Source: Paramacrobiotus richtersi
Lineage: Eukaryota > Tardigrada > Eutardigrada > Parachela > Macrobiotidae
DNA length: 31,305 nt
Assembly: GCA_034698045.1 (NCBI GenBank)
Contig: JAQGAU010000317.1
Coordinates: 1 to 31,305, forward strand
Direction of reading: 5' to 3'
Shown: positions 24,439 through 31,305 of the stretch, in pieces
Position numbering within the stretch: the stretch's first letter is position 1
Layout: each line of letters starts with the position of its first letter
The notes under the pieces: model-generated
What the model was told of the DNA's origin: nothing
Databases searched by the model: none
What the model saw: the letters and a program-made list of their open reading frames with translations, nothing else
Made by a program: the position numbers and the translations under genes

Positions 24439-26604
24439 ATTGAAAAAAGATAACAACAATAATACGTAAACATAGTTTGTGTAGTACTGTACAATGTAAA
24501 TCTACTGTTGAGATAGCACTGCTTGTGGTACAGTCATTCTGCTGTGCTGATCCATATTAGCTCTACCGTGAAATGCGAGCTGGAATCACGCTGCCTGTCA
24601 TTAGAAGTTCTTTATCTGATCTTTGGCTCATGTTAGTACTCGGCTAAGTACTGTTATTTTCCTGCAGTCCACATGTTATTAGGAACTATTACGTCCACGC
24701 TGCGGTTACACATCCTGGAACGATGATCCCGATAAGTAGAACTGTCGTCAATTAAACATTTCCCGGAAGTGGAGACAAGTGGCTAGTTTTTATCCTTGCG
24801 ACGTAGATTATTCATTATCCATTTAAGAAATCATGTTAGGATGCATTTTATTCTGATTATGCGGTCTCACTAATAATTTATAATGATATAAGAGCGAACG
24901 TGCTCAATAGAATAGTAAACGTTTCAGTATAAAACTTTTACCAGTTTTACTGCAAAAGTCTTGTACAATTCCCATGCAGTTTTACGTATGTAAACCATAA
25001 TGAGTACAATAGCTGTAGAAAGCCAGGCATCAAATTCTAATGCACACGAACAGAAACTTATGAAACAGTCTGAACATTATTTTGTAGGGACTGGATGCTG
25101 TGCAGGTACACTCATGTGCGCTGGCATATGGATACATGCAAAGCTTATAAGCCAAAACATCCGTTTAGAAGGTTCTTCCACAGAAAACGATAATTAATCT
25201 AACGGCCAATCTTCATACACGAAACAACAATTCGCCTTATTGACTGTTCTGTATCCGTCATACCAATACTTAATCAAAGCGAAAGACGCATGACGTCAAT
25301 AGAACTGGGAAGTACATCAGACCGGCAAGAAGTGAATAAATATCGTAATATGTAGCGTAACTTAAAAGCTATCATTAGCCTTACCCCATTCATTAGCCTA
25401 ATGACTTTTAAAGGTTATCGTACGGTTGCGGCCGATTATGTGGTGACACGACTGTTGTGCGGTTAATTTATCAGAAAGTTAGCTTATGACGATATGCATA
25501 TGAACTCTAAAACCGTAACAGAATGACATGCTGAACGTTTACAAAGGAAGCACACAAAAACATCCTGGTGGGACATTATCGTATCCAGCAATCATGTATC
25601 GCGAAATTTGATCGGAAAACAGATGCGAGCTGTGCTTTCGGTGTATGCATATGGACGGTTACACGTACTGTTATATATATCGTACAGTTGTACTTCCCTC
25701 AAACCTACGCATGTGTACTCTCGATTTTCTTGATTCACTACAGCAGGAATAGTGTGCATGCGTTCCTGACAAAGGGTCCATTGAGGAAACAAAAAAACAA
25801 TCCGGTATACTTTTTGACATTTGTACGGTGGTGGCTTTGATGATACACAAAATGATATCGTAAACGTGTTATTAGAAGCCCGCTGATCAGGCTAGTTCAT
25901 AATTTACCTATCCTGAGATCCACACATCTTGCACAAAAATACCGAATCTCTTTTCACACACTACCAGAAAACATTTTAACTGATCAGGGGAGAAGTGCGG
26001 ATACAATACAAAAAAGCTTATCTTTTCTTGGTGGAATGACATGATAGCATCATAACTGGCAGTCGGATGTACTTAAGAGTTGTACAGTGGGTCCCGATAA
26101 GACATAATGTGATATGGATCTTCCCTATAATGTTCTTTAAAACATAAATCTTCCATAAAATATGAATCTTCCCTAAAACAAAAGCAGAAAGTGTTGACGA
26201 AGATCGCCCACATTGTCTTAACATCCTCCAATGAAATGATGAATTTTTTCAGTTAGTATTTACCGTGTTGGACGATAAGTAATAACACAAATGGAGCCAA
26301 CTGTCTGTCCACATACCTAATGTACGTTATATGGCAGCTAGCTAGAACTGGCATGATCATTATTATCGCTCTGTAATCAAAACGTACGATCGTTTCTGTT
26401 ACTAAATATAACAGTGTTAGTCACAGTTAGTGTAACACTCATGATACTACGGGTACTGTTGTGTTCGGTAGTTAAGGTTTAGTTAAAAGTACTTTGTTAC
26501 CGCGATCCAGTACCTTGCAGTAACTAACAACGCCTGTTTTTTGCTAAGACTTTCCAATCCGAAGTTTAAATTTTGTGCCTCCTACCACAACAGTTCATAT
26601 AAAA
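24439..26604. other. Divergent intergenic region between RTK B and RTK C
   Basis: About 2.2 kb separating two head-to-head paralogues, so it must hold both promoters. No convincing gene was found. A 65-codon ATG frame at 25000-25197 has one hydrophobic stretch (GTGCCAGTLMCAGIW) but no family signal. A degenerate tandem repeat is at 26112-26178. Confidence 0.5.
26112..26178 (+). repeat. Degenerate short tandem repeat
   Basis: Three diverged units of the type AT-AATCTTCC-TAAAA follow each other (ATCTTCCCTATAAT, AATCTTCCATAAAA, AATCTTCCCTAAAA). Confidence 0.55.
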
Positions 26605-29600
26605 ATGCACAATACCAATTCAGTCCATCGTTTGGTAATCTGCGTTCTCCTCACATCTATGTCATTGTGGGCACCGGCTGCTCTTGACAGCATAAAATAT
26701 GGTAATCTTGTGGCTATCTAAGATTGTTATGTTGCTTCTTATCTAGCTGTACCGCTGCTTCCATAGATCTCAATGGCACGGTATATCTGGAAAATTACTG
26801 CAACTCCAGTCCACAGGATCTGTTAGTAACTAGCAAGGACAACTACGGCGGAAAGTTAGTCTTCTTCCCCTATCAGTACAGCTGCAATATGACATTCAAA
26901 TTCGTGGTGCAGCATCCAGTAACTGACCTGAAGCATTTCTTATACTTTAACATCCGGTAAGTCAAGGATATCGTATTGATTTACCGAGAGTGCTGTCAAA
27001 ACACGATTTCACAGTGAATCAACCATGCCTCTGGGTGACGTATTAAAGATCTACCAAGTAATGCCGTATGCTGCCTTATCGAAGATCAAAGTGATTCGGA
27101 GAGATGACGAAAAGAAAGGCATGGAAGACTCTGCGATGAGCTTCGGTCAAATGAAAACAAGTTATTCCTCTGGTAGCATTATTCTGTTTCTCCAACTGGA
27201 AGTGACAACAAGTGGCACAACACGTCCGAAAATGCATGATCAAGTGATTCTCCAGTATACGACAGTTATCGGTATTTTCTCTTTACTTAAAAGCCACCAG
27301 AAAAGTTTGTTGTGTTTGTCATAAAGTTACGATCTTTACAGAAAGTGTTCGATCCGTTCATGGGAAAGAGTGGGTATACTGCTCAGCGCTGAACGGATAC
27401 GTGAATCGTAATCTCAGTTGCAACGCGAGTCGTATCGCATGTCCGGACAAATTCGTAACCGACAGCGACGGAAAGAACCGGGCGTTTGTGGATCGACGAC
27501 CTTGCGGAGGTATGAAGAGGATTGCGTCAGAGCTCTTGTTGACTGATAGGTAGCATATACTACACAACTTGGATAATATAATCATTGGTTGAAACATAGT
27601 TGCACTGTTGAAGCATGACAGTTAATCCATCGATACGAGTACATACATATAAGCAGTAAAAGTAGTCCGTTTTTGTCTTTTGAATGAATTTAAACCTCAG
27701 CATGTATTAGTCGTACATCGAACGCCGGGCTCAGTAACCGCGCTCGTGTGGTGCAACTAACTGGTAATAGTTTCCTAATCAACCGGGTATAATAATAACT
27801 CAAAGGTTTGAGCTCGACAGCGCTGAATGTGTAGAACTCTCGGCGTAGCCTGATCTGCCTGATCTGTCTACTGAACTGCGAACTAATCCAGATCGTGTGT
27901 CGTATCCTGGGTCCTTAACAAGCCACTGCTTAAACATCAGCTGCGAGATACTTTCTTATATCTCGGCACTGACGGAAATACAAACGCGTTTTTAATAATG
28001 GTATTGCAGACGGTATGGAGACTTCTGGACTGTATCGCGAGGATTTCCGGGCGCCACCACGCTTTCTTAGTAATGGCTGGAATGTCACAAACGCAATGCG
28101 CACAGCGAACAACAGCACTGTATATACTCGACCAGAAAACGTAGAAATAGCCGACGGCCTGCTTCGGATCACTGCACAAACAATGGCAGACAACGCCACT
28201 CATACATCATATTACACTGGACAAGTCAGCTCAGGATCTTTTGCAACTCTTACCTACGGTGAAGTCGAAATCCGAGCAAAACTGCCACTGGGACCTAATA
28301 TGACAATTATCACTGTGATACGCTTAGTGAATCTCGAGTGCCAGTTTGACGATTCCCCCGCTTGTCAGGAAGGCATTCTCGTAGCCGAGCTGAGCAGCGA
28401 TAAACCTAACTGCGTGACCACTGGCGTCAGTAATGGATTCAGGACAGAAACCAACTGTACGCAACAGAGTTTAACAGACTCTCAGTTCCACGTGTTCAAG
28501 TTGACCTGGACGGAAGAGCTTATTACCTGGTTCATAGACGAGATTGAACTGTACAATCTATCGGTTTTGGCTGTGATACCATCGGCAAGGATGCAGATTG
28601 TCGTGGAGCTCAGTATTTCCCCAGACAGCGATCCCGTCAATGCTACAGCGGAATTATTAGTCGATTACATTATTCTGCGAGAACATGCACAGTCGTCTTC
28701 TAGATGGGAGATTTGGGTTGCAGTTGTAACGCCAACGACCGTAACGGTGCTGGCGATCTGCGCATGGTACTGGAAAGATCGACGCCATCGTCTCAAAGAT
28801 GAACCAGAAAACCGCCACGGTCCGTTGAAATTCGGTAAGCTAGCGTGCATGAGCTTTTAAAAAGGCATTACTTCGAACTATAGCAATGTGTCAAATTTTG
28901 GGACAGATAAATTTAGAGCAACGTATTGGGGAGTGTCCACTAAAATTAGAACTGCGAGAACTTTTAATAAACGGTTTAGCATATGTTTATATTACGTACT
29001 TTATTTTTGAAATATGTGATAGCCTATAAGCTAGAAGAAGGAGAATTTGGAGTCATCTGGAAGGCCACTGCTTTTGAGCTGCTTGATCATCCAGTGCCCT
29101 GTACAGTAGCAGTCAAGTGCGTCAGGGATCGCAGTGATGACTCCCACCGTAAATTCCTTATGAGCGAAGCGACCATTCAAAATCAGATTGGCAAGCATCG
29201 TAATATCGTGGGATTGCTCGGCGTCATCATGTCCGGTAAGTGCATGACCTTTTGATAATAATTTCACTAGCAAAAGCCGCAACACTCTGTCATTGTACTC
29301 TTACGAGTCCTGCGTTAGCGAACCGAAGAGAACTTCCTGCTCCAAAAACAACTACCCTGGTTTTCTTTATCCAGATCAGATGTTTCTAATCCTGGAGTAT
29401 TCTCCTCATGGGAATCTACTACAGCATCTCCGGGATCATGCAAAAATGTTCTCAAATAATGGATGCGGAAGTTACAATTACATCAACGCCAAGATTTCCA
29501 CGGCGTTTTCTGGGGAACGGATTCCCTGTGGATGGCCTTTGACAACGGCCGATCTCGTCGATTTTGTTTACCAAATCAGCTGGGGAATGGAGTACCTGGC

Positions 29601-30429
29601 TAACAAGAATGTCATCCACAGAGATCTGGCGGCGCGGAATATTCTTGTGTTCGAGAAAAAGGTTCTGAAGATTGGAGACTTTGGGATGGCAAAACAGACG
29701 ACCGACTACTACCACATGACTGACGTTGAGGTACTCCTGTTCACTATACGGTTATACGTCCGTTATTTTGTTTACTTTTTGGTTTAGACTGCAAAAGTTC
29801 CGGCAAAATGGATGGCGCCAGAGAGTTTACAGAAACTAATGTTTTCCCAGAAGTCTGATGTGTGGTCATTTGGTGTCGTCGCGTGGGAAATCTTTTCCTT
29901 CGGCAAAGTTCCCTATGACAACATTCTTGAACTCTTCTCGTACGATGCGTTTACATCTGCATTAGTAAGAGGCCTGCGACTTTTAAAACCAAAGGAATGC
30001 CCGGTGTCCATGTAAGTTCATTTGTGGTATAGATTTTTGGTTTGCGGATAGATGAACGATTCTGTCCTTTCCTGTTGACTAAAGTCACCGTTTTTTGTTA
30101 GTGCTTGTATGTAACTAATAGTCTACTATCGCTGCAGGTTTGATATTATGCTGGAATGTTGGAAAGTCTGTGATCAAGAGAGGCCGACCTTCGCAGAGCT
30201 TAATCAAAAAATCGAGCCGCTTGTGGAGAAGCAGTCTCGGAGAAATTACGTCGAAGCGACTGACCCGTACGTTATACTTCGGATTCCCCGGGATGTGACC
30301 GGTTCTCCTGTGACAGACGAGGAATCTAGCTTAAACCAAGAACAGTTAAAATGGCGAGCAGTGAAAGCAACACATCGCGGCGTTAGTGCCATTTGCCAGA
30401 TTCCAGTGATTCTGTCTTTGACCATTTAG
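26605..30429 (+). CDS. Receptor tyrosine kinase C: CUB-like, Cys-rich, GH16-like ectodomain
   Basis: Nine exons on the plus strand: 26605-26701, 26767-26956, 27015-27271, 27342-27509, 28010-28834, 29023-29235, 29375-29730, 29788-30011, 30138-30429. They total 2622 nt, 873 aa, with phases identical to A and B. Signal peptide [23 protein letters not shown]-like ~33-181 ([15 protein letters not shown]); Cys-rich ~182-237 ([15 protein letters not shown]); GH16-like ~240-465 ([30 protein letters not shown]) without ExDxxE; TM ~470-492; kinase ~513-835 with [25 protein letters not shown] and WMAPES. The P-loop lacks its first glycine (LEEGEFG). The segment between TM and kinase is about 40 residues shorter than in A and B. 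The tail keeps only TDPYV and then diverges. A TATAAAA ends at the ATG and an initiator-like TCAGTC lies just inside the frame, so the true transcription start is uncertain. Confidence 0.9.
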
Positions 30430-30492
30430 TCCATGTTTGCCTTTGTAAAATGTTGACTAACGGTAGAATTTCCGCTATAATCCTATTAAATG

Positions 30493-30521
30493 AATAAAAT
30501 CATTAATACTAAATCAATAAA
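30493..30521 (+). terminator. Poly(A) signals of RTK C
   Basis: AATAAA occurs at 30493-30498 and again at 30516-30521, 64 and 87 bp after the stop codon. Confidence 0.6.
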
Positions 30522-30983
30522 ATTCCAAAAATTCGGTTCTCCATATGTTTACTGATTCGCATTTCCTGTAGTAGCCTGTAATAAGGGTCAAAGTACGTAA
30601 GTAACGGAACATATCGTTTTATTATATAATTGCTGATTCTTGTGCTCGATATCCCTAGTGTTGCATTTTAATTCATGAGCTGAGAACATTTATCCTGTCC
30701 TCACTCATTGTCACATCTATCCTCTCCTCATTCCAAGCAATCAGCAAACACATGTTCAGGACTCGGCCTGACCAAGCAATTCAGAATCGGCGTCACTTCG
30801 CTTTTGGTGTCTGCACAGACGGCACTGGAGCTCAAGTCGCGTAAACATACTTGACCTAAACGCGTATTACAAACAAACACAGCCATATTTCAAGTTTTGC
30901 CAAAGGAGAAAAACTGAAAGAACAACAACTGTGTACAGGAGAAATAGTGTCTGTTCAGTGGAATAAATAGCAATGCTAAAACA

Positions 30984-31068
30984 ACTTTATTAGATTTTAT
31001 TATATTTATTACTTTATTATATTTATTATTATTATTATATTTATTACTTTATTAAATTTATTATTATT
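30984..31068 (+). repeat. AT-rich microsatellite
   Basis: Runs of TTATTA with TTTATTAC and TTTATTATA units; the block from about 31003 is repeated with small changes from about 31031. Confidence 0.8.
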
Positions 31069-31305
31069 GCTGACAGCGGTCGAACGAACCGGAAAATACA
31101 AATATTTAATTAACCGATATGTGACTCGATTGGTTTAGGATGTACGAGATGGTAAGAAACAAGATTATTTTCCTGCACTAATCGGCGGATTAGCATAGTT
31201 ATACGGTATCGCAAAGCTTGGCTTACATTTGGCGCTAACAACTATGCCGTTTAGTGTGACTGAAAACGCCGATTTAATGCACATTTTTATGCACAACGCT
31301 CCACT

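Larger units (their letters stand above)
30430..31305. other. 3' flank of RTK C, no gene seen
   Basis: Contains two poly(A) signals and an AT-rich microsatellite; no open frame or RNA gene could be supported. Confidence 0.5.

Noticed and set aside
25000..25197. 65-codon frame with an ATG and a hydrophobic stretch
   Set aside because: No family likeness, no neighbour support and no clear signal peptide; can be chance.
26598..26625. TATAAAA and TCAGTC as the core promoter of RTK C
   Set aside because: It would place the transcription start after the ATG that opens the signal peptide; the signal peptide and frame are better supported than the promoter match.

Overview
The window looks like animal nuclear DNA. 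It has intron-split genes with GT/AG boundaries, short introns (about 58 to 600 bp), secreted peptides, a seven-transmembrane receptor and receptor tyrosine kinases. No rRNA, tRNA, CRISPR array or bacterial operon was seen. Compact introns, intronless secreted peptide genes and a lineage-type receptor expansion suggest a small ecdysozoan. A tardigrade such as Hypsibius or Ramazzottius is my best guess, but it is an inference from general impression and is not proven by a marker gene.

Layout. (1) 1-1380: mostly non-coding, with a TATA plus initiator pair near 937-970. (2) 1390-3008: a two-exon rhodopsin-like GPCR on the plus strand. (3) 3457-8961: four small intronless secreted peptide genes on the plus strand. 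Three of them (D1 to D3) carry the cysteine-stabilised alpha-beta (CS-alpha-beta, defensin-type) spacing, and the fourth (D4) keeps the leader but has a scrambled mature part. D1/D2 and D3/D4 look like two duplication pairs. (4) 9000-16700: no convincing gene. The region is built from a diverged dispersed repeat family in both orientations, foldback hairpins, and at least one clear relic of a tyrosine-kinase exon. (5) 16743-30429: three paralogous receptor tyrosine kinases, A and B on the minus strand in tandem and C on the plus strand, so that B and C are head to head across about 2.2 kb. (6) 30430-31305: 3' flank with poly(A) signals and an AT-rich microsatellite.

I rebuilt each kinase gene as nine exons whose reading frames close exactly: A 896 aa, B 882 aa, C 873 aa. 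All three share the same order: signal peptide, CUB-like domain split over two exons, a small cysteine-rich module, a GH16 (laminarinase / beta-1,3-glucan-binding protein)-like domain without the catalytic ExDxxE motif, one transmembrane helix, and a split tyrosine kinase domain with [11 protein letters not shown] and a double-tyrosine activation loop. A glucanase-fold ectodomain fused to a tyrosine kinase is, as far as I know, not a standard receptor class.

Working hypothesis (inference): the window is an innate-immunity island, with glucan-recognition-type ectodomains wired directly to tyrosine kinases next to a cluster of defensin-like effectors. Local duplication, inversion and decay shaped both families, and inverted kinase fragments remain between them.
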